DNA of 64,000 nt from Cyanoderma ruficeps (Eukaryota; Chordata; Aves; Passeriformes; Timaliidae), in contig VZDJ01004378.1 of NCBI GenBank assembly GCA_008694505.1, positions 24,675,012-24,739,011 of the forward strand. Direction: 5' to 3'. Below, piece after piece: positions 24,878-36,600 of this stretch (position 1 is the stretch's first letter; the number at the start of each line of letters is the position of its first letter). The translations under genes were made by a program, and so were the position numbers. Below the pieces are notes generated by a model, which was given only the letters and a program-made list of their open reading frames with translations, ran no database searches and was not told where the DNA came from.

Positions 24878-25456
24878 TGTCATGGTTTGACACTGGACAA
24901 ATGCCAGTGCACCCATGAGGATGTAGTTTTTAATAAACTACTGTGAGATATATCCGGAACAGAGCAGAAGCAGGCCTATCACTTAGAATAGGAAAAAAAC
25001 ATTTATTAAACTACTTGACAATAGACAACAAACACAAGAAGAGAACCCAATCACCCAAAGACAGAATAAGAAACCTCTCACAACACTTTTCCTCCTCCCC
25101 CCAATTTCCATCCTTTACAATGCTTAACAGTTGACACCAGCACATACTTTCATATCTACTTGCTTAAACCTTCCACAACCCTGGGTACCTAACAAGCCAT
25201 TATCCTTTAAAAAAACAATCCTCAATCCATCCAGAGAACGAGAGAGTCTCTCTTGCCCCACAGACAACCCCCCCACAGGAAAACACAGGTCCATTTTCCC
25301 GTGCTCCCATGTCACTCATGGCACCACCCGGAAAACTTTACCATGGTGACTCTCTTCTTCCCTGTCACAGTGCTCTCACCACCNATCCAACCTGGCCACT
25401 GATTGGTTTGACCTGAGTTTCTTAAAAAAAACTCACTTCCTCCTCAAACCACAACA
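24878..25456 (-). mobile_element. Solo ERV LTR with perfect 5-bp target-site duplication
   Basis: The 579-bp element has short inverted termini. The plus strand starts TGTCATGGTTTGA and ends TCAAACCACAACA. It is flanked on both sides by ATGAG. On the minus strand AATAAA (complement of 25002-25007) sits about 125 bases from the LTR end, as expected for a polyadenylation signal, so minus is the likely sense. The five-base duplication and the TGTTGTGGTTTGA start suggest an ERVL-like avian family. No internal retroviral genes remain, so this is a solo LTR left by recombination. It contains the ambiguous base at 25384. Confidence 0.9.
25384..25384. other. Ambiguous base (N)
   Basis: Single N inside the solo LTR. 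It is most likely an unresolved or polymorphic position in the assembly. Confidence 0.95.
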
Positions 25457-25461
25457 ATGAG
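25457..25461. repeat. Target-site duplication, right copy
   Basis: ATGAG directly after the LTR. It matches 24873-24877. Confidence 0.9.
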
Positions 25462-25840
25462 CAAAATTCAAGTCACAGGAAAATTCATTGTCTTTAGTGG
25501 GACAGGATTTCTTCTCAGAAGATTTGGCTTTGGCAGTTATCTAATCTTCTCTAATTTATTATAATGGAATTAGGAATATTAGGAATCCATTATTTCCTTC
25601 TTTACAAAAAAATTATAGTAAGAACTGTCTCCTTCATTTTGCTGTAGCCCGACATGTAAAGTATTTAGGAAATAAGTAGCAATCAGTAGATTCATGCTCT
25701 GAGGCTTTAGAACCTCCAGGAAAACTATCAAAAATTATGAATGTTCCTTAGTTGAAGCAAGACCAGAAGGCCAACCACCTCAAGGGTGTCAATGGTTCTT
25801 GTGGACTCTTCCTGGAAAGCCTGAATTCTTTAATGCCCCC

Positions 25841-27174
25841 CTGAACTGCCTGTACAGCAACACATATGTCATGGGGAATAAACAGGAAGAATTATACATC
25901 TGTGTGTGGACTATGATCTCACTGGATTACAGAGACATGGTGGGATAGCACACATGACTGGAATATTGTCATGGATAGCTATGTACATTTTTAGGAAACA
26001 CAGGCAGCAAATCAAGGTGGTTAAGCTGCTTTTTATGTGAGAGAGAGAAGCTGGAATGTATGGTGCTCTGCTTAGGGCTGGGTGAAGAATGTAGTGAGAG
26101 CTTGTGGGTAAGAAATAAGGGGCAGGGTAACATGGTGATGCTGTTTTGGGTGTTTAGTAGAGACCACCTGGACAAGTGAAAAAATCATTGAGGCCTTCTA
26201 CAGACAGCTGGATATAGCCTAGTGAAGCTCCCCAGGGGCAGGTACTGGCTTAAGTCTTGTTTAACACATTTATCAATTAGGTGAGTGGAGGGCCAGAATA
26301 TAAGTTTGCTGACAATACAAAACTGGGAGCAGTGGCTGATATACCAGAAGGCTGTGCTGCTATTCAGAGAGATCTGGATGCATTGGAGACTTGAGGGGAA
26401 AGGAACTTAATGGAGTTCAACAAAGGCAGATGCAGGGTCCTTCACCTGGAGAGAAATAACCCCACGTACCAGCACAGGCTGGGGGCTGACCTGCTGGAAA
26501 GCAGCCCTATGAAAAAGAACCTGGGGCTCCTGGTGGACAACAAGCTGTCAATGAGCCACTAGTGCTTTTGTGGCCAAGACCAGTGAGATTCTGGTGTACA
26601 TTATGAAGAGCATTGCCAGCAAGTGGCAGTAGGTGATCCTGCCCTTCTGCTCAGCCCTGGTGAGGCACATCTGGAATGCTGTGTCCAGTTCTGGGCTCCT
26701 CAGGACAAAGCAGACAAGGAACTACTGGAGAGGCTCCAGTGGAAGGCTATGATGAGGGGACTGGAACATCTCTCTTATGAGGATAGGCCCAGGGAGCTGG
26801 GCCTGTTTAGTCTAGAGGGGAGACAAGTGAGAGAGGATACTACAGTACACACAAATATCTCAACAGCAGGGGTCAAAAGAATGGTGACAGACTCTTTTCG
26901 GTGGTTCCCAGCAACAGGACAAGGGGAAACACACAGAAACTGATGCACAGGAAGTTCCACTTGAACTTAAGGAAGAACTCCTTTACTGTGGAGAGCACTG
27001 ACAGAGTCTCCCCAGAGAGGCTGTAGACTCTCCTTCTCTGGAGATATTTAAAACCTGGCCGGACATGATCCTATGTAGCCTGCTCCAGGTGAGTCTGCTT
27101 TGAGGGGAAAGAGGATTGGATTAGATGATCTCCAGGGGTCACTTCCAACCCCAGTGATTCTGTGATTCTGTGAT
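25841..27174 (+). mobile_element. CR1 LINE with large internal deletion
   Basis: The first part (25841-26220) corresponds to the endonuclease region of the CR1 second ORF. It shows degraded versions of the ITETWWD-like, DWN and VYYRPPD-like segments. At about 26220 the sequence jumps directly to the reverse-transcriptase region (SSPRG-like, then FADDTKLGG-like near 26310). It continues to the 3' UTR and ends in two GATTCTGT-type 8-mers at 27155-27174. Intervening RT sequence is missing. Stops and frameshifts are scattered, so it is not functional. Its longest residual frame is at 26623-26943. Confidence 0.92.
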
Positions 27175-27583
27175 AATCTGTACCTACCTTTAAAAATTGT
27201 CTTCGAAATTATTAAACAATTAAAATTCTCTTGAGACTTAGCAAGAAAATCTGTCTGTGATGGAAACTAGATAAAGCTCATGAAAACTAAGATTTTACTG
27301 ATTTTTTAATATAAAATAACTAGTATTCTAGAATATAATTACTGTAGACACATTTACTGACAAAAGCTAAGTAATATCTCCCAAAGACAAAGAAAAGCAA
27401 TCTGTAGCCAAACCCAGAGGCCCAACTTTTCAGGTGAACCTGTACTGAGCAATAAATTAGATAAAGCTGGAAGGAAATTTGGCTTCCTTTACTGTTTAAT
27501 GTGAAAGTAGAAAATCCAACGTAATTGCCTCATTTAAGAACACAGAGGAGCTATAGATCAAGAAATGTCACAGAATCACTCAC

Positions 27584-27645
27584 TAGGCATCTGGGTGGGG
27601 ATGGAGCATATTTTTACAGCAGCTGGAGGATTGTGTTCAATTTGG
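27584..27645 (-). CDS. Possible small internal exon
   Basis: Both splice signals are strong on the minus strand: acceptor TGTTTGTTCATTTCCCATAG and donor GCCTA/GTGAGT. The 62-nt block reads 20 codons (QIEHNPPAAVK, then CSIPTQMP) with one base left at each end. The small size makes a chance match quite possible. Not recognised. Confidence 0.25.
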
Positions 27646-29052
27646 CTATGGGAAATGAACAAACAGGTCAGTAGGCAGCAGAGAGGAAGAGATGCCTCAT
27701 GACTTGGCAGAAAGATAAGAGACACAGAGATCCAAAACCCAAACAAAATTCTGCTAACAGAAAATAGAATAAAAAGTGCTTCTGGGTTTCATCACATTAT
27801 TTTCCCCCCTAGATCAGCATATTTTCCATGTTAGTAAAACAAAAAGTAATACATTGTTTAATGTCATGTAAAATGTATGTGTGTGTACACCTGCACACAC
27901 ATCCTTGAGAAGTGACATAATGGAGCAGTGGTCCAGGGAAAGGGGTGCCTGGGACCCAGGGCAGCCACTACTCTTTGCAGGAGTGCAATCAGAGCTTTCC
28001 TCCCATGAAGGCATAGCCTCAGGATCCAGGTTACAGGAAAGAGCATTACTGCTGTCTACCTAAGTGAATGAAAGCTGAAGATCAGTCAGGTGGGGTGGAG
28101 TGACACCTACACGTTGGCAGTCTGGAAAGGTTCCAGCTGAAAGGATGAAATCCTTACCTAAGGTGATTAAGCAGAGTCCCATGTACTTCAGCAGAGCTGT
28201 GACATTTTACACTAAGGGAGGATGTGGCCCCCCTTTTCTTCCTTTGTGTCTTGTTCTTATTCATGGTGCTCAGGAAGGCAGAGATTGCAATCACATTACA
28301 CCTCACATGACGACCTGTACACCTGCTGTTACTCACTGAGCACCTTCCTTTCTAGTTCATTGGGAATTCAACTGTGTGCTTTCATTTCATGCTCATGCAA
28401 GGACAAACGTGTCATTAATTCTACCTATTAGCATTGTCTTCTAATCCTACCCTTAAAACAGCAGAACAAAGGTAGTAAGTAAAATCTGTTTTGCTCAAAT
28501 GTATTTTTTTTAAAGGCAAAACACCAGATTTTCATTAGCAAAGCGGTGAGTCACCCTATCAACTGTACCCAGAACAGATAAGAACTGCATTTGTTGAGAC
28601 TGAAACTGTGTGCTTTCCCTTAATGGGCAAGTGTCTCTGAGGAGAACCTAGTAGGAGAAAGTTATCCAGCTTTTTGGGATGTTGTTCCTCTCTCCTCAGC
28701 TGTGAAAATTAATTTTTTGTAGTTCCTGGGAACACAAAAAGTACATACGATGCAAAACCACACTCTCTGCTCTTAGTTGCTAGCAAAAAAGGTCTCAATC
28801 ACAAAAATGTTCATAATAAGGATATTTCTACAGTCATGCCTGATATCACATCATTTATTATCCTTTTCTCACTGACAGTATTTTTTGTAGTGCAACAGTT
28901 TCACCGAGAAACACTATGCACAAACACATAGAATGAGATGATAAAGACAATTAAAACACGAAAGCAAAGTAAGAAAACAGCACACTAGCAAAAACACAGT
29001 CTCACACACTCGATTACTTTAATTGTCATATTCTTACAATAGTCCCACTTAC

Positions 29053-29273
29053 CTCACAGATAAATGAGGACTTAAAACTTGTGAGCAGAACAGAATTTGG
29101 CCTAAACTCTGGATAAAATAAGATGATGGAACACTGCTCTGTGTCAGTTGCCTATAAGGGATCAAGGCTACCAAGTAATCATAACAGTTCTCCAGAACCA
29201 GGTTTTGTCTGTCCTTTGATGAAATTTTCACTAATCCATGTGGTGTATTATAAGCATTTGGGATGTGATTTAA
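29053..29273 (-). CDS. Probable exon, unidentified protein
   Basis: The best-bounded exon candidate on this strand. The acceptor is TTTCATCACTTCTTTCAG and the donor is a perfect consensus (GTGAG/GTAAGT). Between them is an open frame of 73 codons plus two bases, with no leading base. Recognisable stretches are LNHIPNAYNTPHGLVKI, LENCYDYLVALIPYRQL and FIQSLGQILFCSQ. It looks like a soluble helical protein. The frame stops right at the donor (TAA created by GGTAAG), as is common for true exons. I know of no matching family. Confidence 0.4.
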
Positions 29274-30150
29274 CTGAAAGAAGTGATGAAACAATAGTTT
29301 TGTGTCATTATTTACTGCCCCTTTTGATATCTGCTTGTGTGCAGAAAACAAAGCCCCATAAAGTTACTTACACACTTGCAATATCCTCGGCTTTCTCCGT
29401 TGGATGACCATTCCAAGTTATTTACCTAAGATCCTGTAAGGTTCTTTAAAATATCTTTCTAGGAAGCCCAGCAGCCTGACAATTTGTGTATGCACTTGCT
29501 GTCATAAGAAACCTTGCTGGCTGCCAGGTACTGTATCAATTCCTTGGAACAGCAGTCAGACAGGAAGACCTAGGGCAGTCAAAAGGTTACTCTGAAAATG
29601 GGACACTTATTTGGCAAACAATTCCCTTACTCAGTGCTTGCTATTCTTTGCTCTGAGTTTGCCACAGCAAAGGAATGTCATCATCCTTTTAGAAGTGGGG
29701 AGTCACATTAGAACCTTATTTTAGCATAGAATTAATCTTACCTGTTTATATCTAGAGTTCCAGTCAATCTTATGAACATCTTAAATGACAGCACCTGCAA
29801 ATATTCCAGGGGAAAGTACTCCACTGCCTGGTAGATTCCCTTTATTAGAGAAGGAACTTCTGTTCATTTACTCCATGTAAAATTTAATCCCCCTCTCTAT
29901 ATAACAAGACTTCTTAGGAGAGCTCTGAAAGTTTAGGATTCTCTTTATGGTCTGAATTATATGGGAAGGCCGGATTCTTCTAGGGCTTTTGAAAAAAAGA
30001 GCCCCTCAGCACTGACATTTCCTTCATTTATAGATAGTTAACACTCAGTGAATAAGCACACTAATCACACACAAACCCTGATCACACCAATTACACAAAT
30101 CACACACAAAGTAGGTAAGCTAAAGCTTTAGCCATCCAGAAATGTTTACT

Positions 30151-30166
30151 GCATGCATGCATGCAT
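30151..30166. repeat. (GCAT)n microsatellite
   Basis: Four uninterrupted GCAT units, alternating purine-pyrimidine. Confidence 0.85.
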
Positions 30167-30347
30167 AAATAGGTGTGCCTGTGCTGAAAAATCATACATT
30201 TCTTTTTCAGAGCTGCAAGCCATCAACACCACAACCATAAAGGTAACTGCTCAGCACCTGTGTAAACCAGATCCTTGCTATACGTCAGGCTATATGCTCA
30301 TAACCTGGAGCAGGGAACATATAGAGATATATTTGGAAATAGCAGAC

Positions 30348-30461
30348 TTTCTTCTGTTCTGCTAGCAGCAAAATTTTTCTGACAGCCATTTCCTTCTCCA
30401 TCATCTGTGAAGTTCTCCCCAACATTCCTTCTAACCTAGTTAGAGTTTGTAGCACAGATGA
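30348..30461 (-). CDS. Possible exon, helical protein
   Basis: On the minus strand an acceptor (GCACTGAATTCCCAG) precedes 38 codons in phase 0, ending at AAGAAA/GTCTGC. The peptide is an amphipathic helix (LQTLTRLEGMLGRTSQ, EKEMAVRKILLLAEQKK). It would join in phase to the exon at 29053-29273. The donor is not consensus and the frame is open on both sides, so the boundaries are uncertain. Confidence 0.33.
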
Positions 30462-31540
30462 CTGGGAATTCAGTGCAACAGTCACCTCTCAATAGCAACC
30501 CAAAAAAGAATCTCTTCAGTCCAAGTGTTACCACAGGTATGTATACTCAAATCCCTCTAATAGCCCGCTAAGCTTAAAGGGAAATATTTCAAGTGACAGG
30601 AGGAGGGAAGCTTTCATATTCTTCCCCTCACAGTCATCATTTGAGACCTAGAAATTGCAGAGTGTATTTCTCCATTTCAGAATAATTCTTACAAACGTTT
30701 CATCGTAATCTAAATTTCAGCAAAAGTGGACTATGGCAGAAAAACTTGATGAAGAAATTCACATTGGGATCTCCATGTTTTAATTCTATTGCACTGTCTC
30801 TTAATATATTTATTAGTGACATTTTGCAATATCTTACGTCACTTGTGACTGCAAGCCAAGACATGATGTGACTAATAGAAAAGGGAAATCACACATAATG
30901 ATATGCAGCTAAGTATAAATACCCACCTTACTTCAAACAAAAAAAAAAGGAGAGGAAAAAGGGGGAATGAAATTCTCTGTGACATATATTTTTAGACAGA
31001 TTAATGAAAAAATCCTTTTTGGAATGGTTTTGATTACTCATTTTAGTCTTTCAGAGCTCCAAGTACATTGTTACAAGCTGTTTCCATCTGTCAAATTTCT
31101 CTTCAGTGAGGCAGAGGTCTATGCAGAGAGAAGAAAGAAACACCAGATTTCCTTTAAAAAGCTCTGGGCTGAAAGATAACTATTTTTAAAACTAAGGGGC
31201 TTGTAAGGGGTTTGGTTTTGGGGTTTATTTCTGTTGGTAGGGTTTTGGCTATGGTTTTTCCTTTTTGGACAGACACTGGTAGTACAGATAATTTTCCTGC
31301 ATCCAGACACAAAAAAAGAAATGCTGCCAGAGAAGCTTTACATTATGAGCAAATCACCTCTCCCGTATTTGCATGTCCTTCTTAACTTGCTCATGTTTGC
31401 TAAAAGCCAGTAGTCTCACGTTCATTGCTAAAGGAAAATCTACTTTAAAGATGAAGGCAGAGGTAGCTTTGGGTCATTCGAGGTTGGACAAAATAAATAC
31501 ACAAAATGTTTCTGTATATAGTTCCTGTGTCTTTGATTAG

Positions 31541-31584
31541 CTTTTTTCTTTTTTTTTCTTTTTTCTTTTTTTTTCTTTTTTCTT
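31541..31584. repeat. T-rich pyrimidine tract
   Basis: Forty-four consecutive pyrimidines built from C followed by 6-9 T residues. This is simple sequence, possibly length-polymorphic. Confidence 0.9.
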
Positions 31585-33229
31585 AATAAAAGGATCAATA
31601 AATTAAAAAATTAGAAATGGAAATATTTTTCCAAATTTTACTGAATTTTCTGGTGCTGCCTACTTTCAAGCCTTCTATCCTGATACTGATTTCTGACAGC
31701 AAGCATATGCAAGAGATGTGTGCACTTCTCTGCATGAGTCAGTCGACAAGAGAAAGAAATTCCAGCAGTGGTGGGAACCCTGACTCCCACCCCAAGCCTA
31801 TGCACTAGCTGCTGAAAGAATTTTCAGATTGCTGTTATGTCTCATGGCATAATTAAAAAAGCTCCAAAAGCAAAAATAATCAAACGCCCTTTGGGAAGCC
31901 ATTGCTAAGAAGCGTTTTCACATTCTTTGATTAACAGCCACAGTATTAGTAGAAAAATGGCCTCTAAAAATATGTGCATGAGGTCATGTTACAGAGGTGT
32001 TTAACTTGAATCTGAAAATGCCAAGCATCCAGTACAATGCACTGATACTCTTCCCTTACTGTTTAACAACCCAAGGCTGTCACTACTGCCTACTACTAGG
32101 TATATCCTTCCTTTTCCTTTTCGCTTTGAGGTCTCTTTCAAGTCTTATATTCTGCATATCTCTCCCTGAACAATGACTGCAAGAAATGTAAGCAGTTACT
32201 GCTGATCTATTCAGCATCTCTCTAATAACTTATCTGCTCCAGAACTGACTGGGTAAACAATTTTTGTGACCACATAAAACTCATTGTATTTTTTACTGAG
32301 AGCATCTATTCATTCAAAGAAAATAGTATGCATATCAATGGAGAAAACATTGTGAATATCAAGGGATGAAGTCTAGACAATTGTAACAAGAAAGAGTATC
32401 AAATCCTTTCTATTTAGATGCAGTCTTCTGGGTGATATTGTGACCCTCAACATCCACTAAAATTTGGTATTCAGCAAACATCGAGAAAAGATTTCTAAAT
32501 GATAGATTACAAGGAAAATAACAGACAAAATCCTGAAAGAGAAGTGGTGTGTATTTATTCAGTATCAAGGGGTTTTTGCACAGAAGTCTTTTCATATATC
32601 AAAATTAGTATCAGTTTGCCCTGACTTCCTTTATCTCAGTAAATAACTTTAGAAATGCTGTAATTCCTCAGCCGCATTTAAACCATTTGATGAGCAGCCT
32701 TTTTCATATACTGATAAAAAATTTATATGTCTGAAGTGTGCCTTTAACACAAATCAGAAGTGAAGAGATCAAATAAGTCTCTGGTATAATTACAAGGCTT
32801 CCAAGTGAGCTAAAGTAGGATGAATTTCACTCGAGGCTTTATATTTAGCCTGGAAACAACCAGCCCGGGCATCTTCAGTCAGGCAGACCCAGCACACGTG
32901 CAAATGCTACAGCTGCCACCGTGATGCAGGTGCTAATAATTCAGTGGCTTTGTACCCTGTGATTATGCCTGTGCCGTCTAGTGGTACAGATTAAAGAGTT
33001 AAACAAAGTGCTTCTCCCTCCCCTCTTGGCGGAAGATAATTCAAACCCATCTGATATTCACAGACAGTTGGACAGCAGCTGAGGTTTCATTAGGAATCCC
33101 ACGTATGGCCAGAAGCAACATACACTTCGGTGTTTCCGGGAGCCACAGGCAGCCAGAACAGATGGTAGAAATCATCATCCCCAGACAGTCATCAGGGGAA
33201 CCTCAGGCCACATGCTTGATTTTTTCTCA

Positions 33230-33650
33230 ATGAAGCGCATAGAAGGCAGGCATTCGATCCATGTGACGGCAGCTGCCGCGTCCTAGGGGAGCGGGAGGCA
33301 GCGGAGAGGAGGAAGGCTCTCGCAGGTTATTAACAGGTCACGCTGTGACATTAGCAGTCCGGAAATATCGCCTCTCCCAGGGGGCTGAAACAAAAGCAAG
33401 GGAGAGGTTCCTCGTAATTCAAACACAGTTCAGTGCTTACAGATTACAGCACATAATCTGCTTGGCAACAGCACAGCACACGGAGATACTCTGCTATCTG
33501 ACTTCCCTCTTTCTTCTAGCTGCTTCACTAGAAATGTCAGAAAGAATCCTTGATGCAGCAAGTGTCCTATGCAAATCTCGAGGGAGGAAGAGCACAACTT
33601 CCCTGCAATTTTCAGAATGAAACCCGGAGACAAGGCTGATGGTGACAGCT
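33230..33650. promoter_or_regulatory. Local CpG-enriched patch, possible promoter or enhancer
   Basis: About fifteen CpGs lie in 420 bases, in a window where CpG is otherwise rare. They include GCCGCGTCC near 33275, AGCGGGAGGCAGCGGAG and several between 33350 and 33490. An octamer motif ATGCAAAT lies at 33569-33576. There is no TATA box. It is too small and weak to be called a CpG island. It lies upstream of the minus-strand exon candidates and could be their promoter. A conserved enhancer or the CpG content of an old repeat are alternatives. Confidence 0.25.
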
Positions 33651-36600
33651 CAACTCCCTCATTCAGATCTCTCTAACCTTTCTGTTCCATTTGTGACATG
33701 CTATGTGCAGCATTCCTCATTGATCATCCCTGCCTGTCTGAATCACCCAGGCCCTTCTGTGAGCAGTGAGATTTGCTGCAACTGTCAGCCTCGTTAGAGA
33801 GGAAATTTCCTTGGTGACATTTTGGAGGAAACAAGGCATTTGGAGGAATAGACTTAAAATACTGCATTTGACAAAGTGGATGGTTTTAAAAATCATTGCC
33901 TCAGCCCTACAATTGCCTACCTCTTCGGTCTCACCACAGCTCTCCTGTGCATAGCCAGCCATGCAAGCCAGTCTGCAGATGGAAACTCTCCAAACCCCAG
34001 GCCTGCTTTAAACCTTCTTTGCTGACAGGTCAGGACCATGGTGCTCAGCCAAGCACTCCAGAATTACATCCTCGAGAGCACAATAATATAAATATACATA
34101 TGTTGTGGGCTTGTGTGTACAGAAATAAATGGGTGAAGTTGTTTGTGTGCACGCATTTGTAAATACAAATAAAATTACTTCATTCCCAGAAGCTACTTCC
34201 TTTTTGATTGCTTACACATTCTTAGTATAAATTGGAGTTTAGCAGGATTGCAAGTGGACACATTTTGAAATTGAATATGCTTTAAGATCTTCTCATGCTA
34301 AGTGAAGTCACTTTTTTTTTACAGTCACCTTTCTCTCTTGAAAAACTTAGTTATCTACCTTCTTGGCAGGACTTTTTAATTTTAGAGACTTCCACTGTTG
34401 CCTTGTAGAATAGACAGCCTCCAGTCACACTTCTGGTCTTTTTTTCCTACTGTGCTGGATACTGCATTTCCCACTGTCTTGGTTGCCTATTCATTCCTGG
34501 TAGCCCCCATGTAGATAGATCTCTGCTGATGATTCCCAGCTTCTCCAATAAAATTCAGCGCTCACTGGACTGTTGGTTAGAATAAAAAATCCTTAGTCCT
34601 GTCCAAAGGATCCTTTGCATTCTTTGTGTTGTACAGGGATACCATGAGTGTGGACTGCAGTGTCTGAAGCTTTCCAGTATCCATTGCATATGACCTTCAC
34701 CATTACCTGAGCTAACAGCAGAAACCTGAATTTCCCATGCAAACACTGACCATTTCTCGAGGACTTCCAGAAGCCAGGAAGACTGGCTAGGAAGTGAGGG
34801 AACTGAAGCTGTACTTGATAGTGCAAACTGATTAGAGTATTCAGCAGCCTATTAAACTGACTTAAGGCCATTCAGTCATTGATCATCAATTTTTATTCCA
34901 TCACCCCGTACCCATTACCTTCCTAAAGTATTTCTAGTTTTACATGGAAAACTCTTAAATGAAATTCTCATTTTATGAAAGGATTTCCAGAGTCATAAAT
35001 ATTTTGTGTCGTTTCTTTTTAAGTCTTGAAGTTTTGCTTTAGAAACAGGCGAAAAAAGCAATTACTCTTTCCAAGGGAACATTGCACCACTGACCTTTAC
35101 AAGATGTGAAGATGTGCAGTTATGTCTGTTTTCATTCTCTGATTCAAGCTGACAGCTCAGTTACTTGTCCACCCATTTCCTGCAGGTGATAGAGGCAATA
35201 TTGGTCAACAGTGTATCAATGGGAATTGATGTATCCATAGGAATCAACAAGGCTGTCCAGCAAATTTTACCGTATGCCACAGTCTTTCAGGCACAACAGC
35301 ACAGCATGTCTTTCCTACTAAGATAAGGCAAATGTCCATGTTTTATTCCTAGAAGAGCTCATACAAAATCAGTAACAGCAAGGGTAAAAATCTTAACTTT
35401 ATAAATAATACCCACATGAGGTTTTGAGCCCCACAAAATGGTAAGAAAAATTGTAGTAAGGAGGCTGAGATGTTGAATCACAGCAGAAGTATGTTACCAC
35501 GTACCATATATTAAGGTAATAGTCTGTGCCAGCCCTGTGGCATTAGCACAATATGAACATCCTCAAGCAGAGTCACGACCAGCACATTCCCCTTGGCTCG
35601 CTGTGGAGCATAAGGACAGGGCTTCACCAAAAATGTATGGGCTCATTTGCACACAAAGCAGGGAGGATATTACAGCTTCTGGCAAGGCGATGAAATATGC
35701 AAGACTGAGAAGGAGCAAATTAGACCACAGCAGAGAGAGCAACTATCTCAGAGCGAGCTTATGCTATTTTCTTACCCTGGCACAGTCGTACAACAAATTC
35801 TCGGAGTGTCAGAAAGAAGCAGGCTGAGAAAGGTGATGGGAGGATACTGGAGATGCGTGCAGCATTAATTCAGTGTGATCAGTCACTCAATTGCTGAGTT
35901 ACTGATTGCCAAACATAACCCTGCACTTTCAGAGAACACAAGCACGCAGAAAAATTTAAGAAAAGCAAAGCTACATTAAAAGTATACATGAGAAAGGCAA
36001 ATACTGAGAAAATAGTAAGGACCAAGAATGACAAACAGAAAAGGAATTGCAGAAATAAAGGCAAATGTGCACAGAACAAGCGATGGACAGAAAGAAAGGT
36101 AAAGACCTAAGTAAAAGTAGAGATTAAAAGAAAGGTTATCCCACAAATCTTTCTGCAGTTTTTTTAGTCTCTGAAGAAGGAATTCAGTTGTAACAATTAT
36201 TTTTCCAGAAGGGAAATTAAGATCTGCTTTCACTAACAGCTATACAAAATATACAATTGTCAATTATGGACTTCTCTTCTTATATTGATATATTTCACAC
36301 CTGCTGTAAAAAAATCTGAAAATGAAAATGACAAAGCATCAAAATCTATCAAGCTAGTAAAAAAAACCTGGACAGGATACTTTTTTTTAATTATTTTAAT
36401 GAACTTTGGGTGGTGGCAACAGTGAAAATTCTATAACCTTGCTTTGTTATCACTATATCAACTGTGTCATCATTTCATATATGCAAATTCTTGTGCATTA
36501 CTGATTGCCTGATGTGAGAGCAGGAATGAAACTCAGTCCTTTGAAGTTTTTTCTCAGTTTAGGATTTCAGGGTTACAGTTAAGATTTAGTACAGCAGGAT

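Noticed and set aside
26623..26943. 106-codon plus-strand ORF
   Set aside because: It is the residual reverse-transcriptase end of the CR1 copy at 25841-27174, not a gene.
29761..29900. Possible very old CR1 fragment
   Set aside because: Only a vague resemblance to the CR1 3' UTR, with no diagnostic 8-mers or GGTTGGA block.
6259..32532. Assigning the minus-strand gene to TMEM232 or rotatin
   Set aside because: Considered because of the helical, partly hydrophobic character. The motifs visible here did not match what I know of either protein, so no name is given.
33345..33620. 91-codon plus-strand ORF in the CpG patch
   Set aside because: Its openness follows from the higher GC content. No initiation context or recognisable product.
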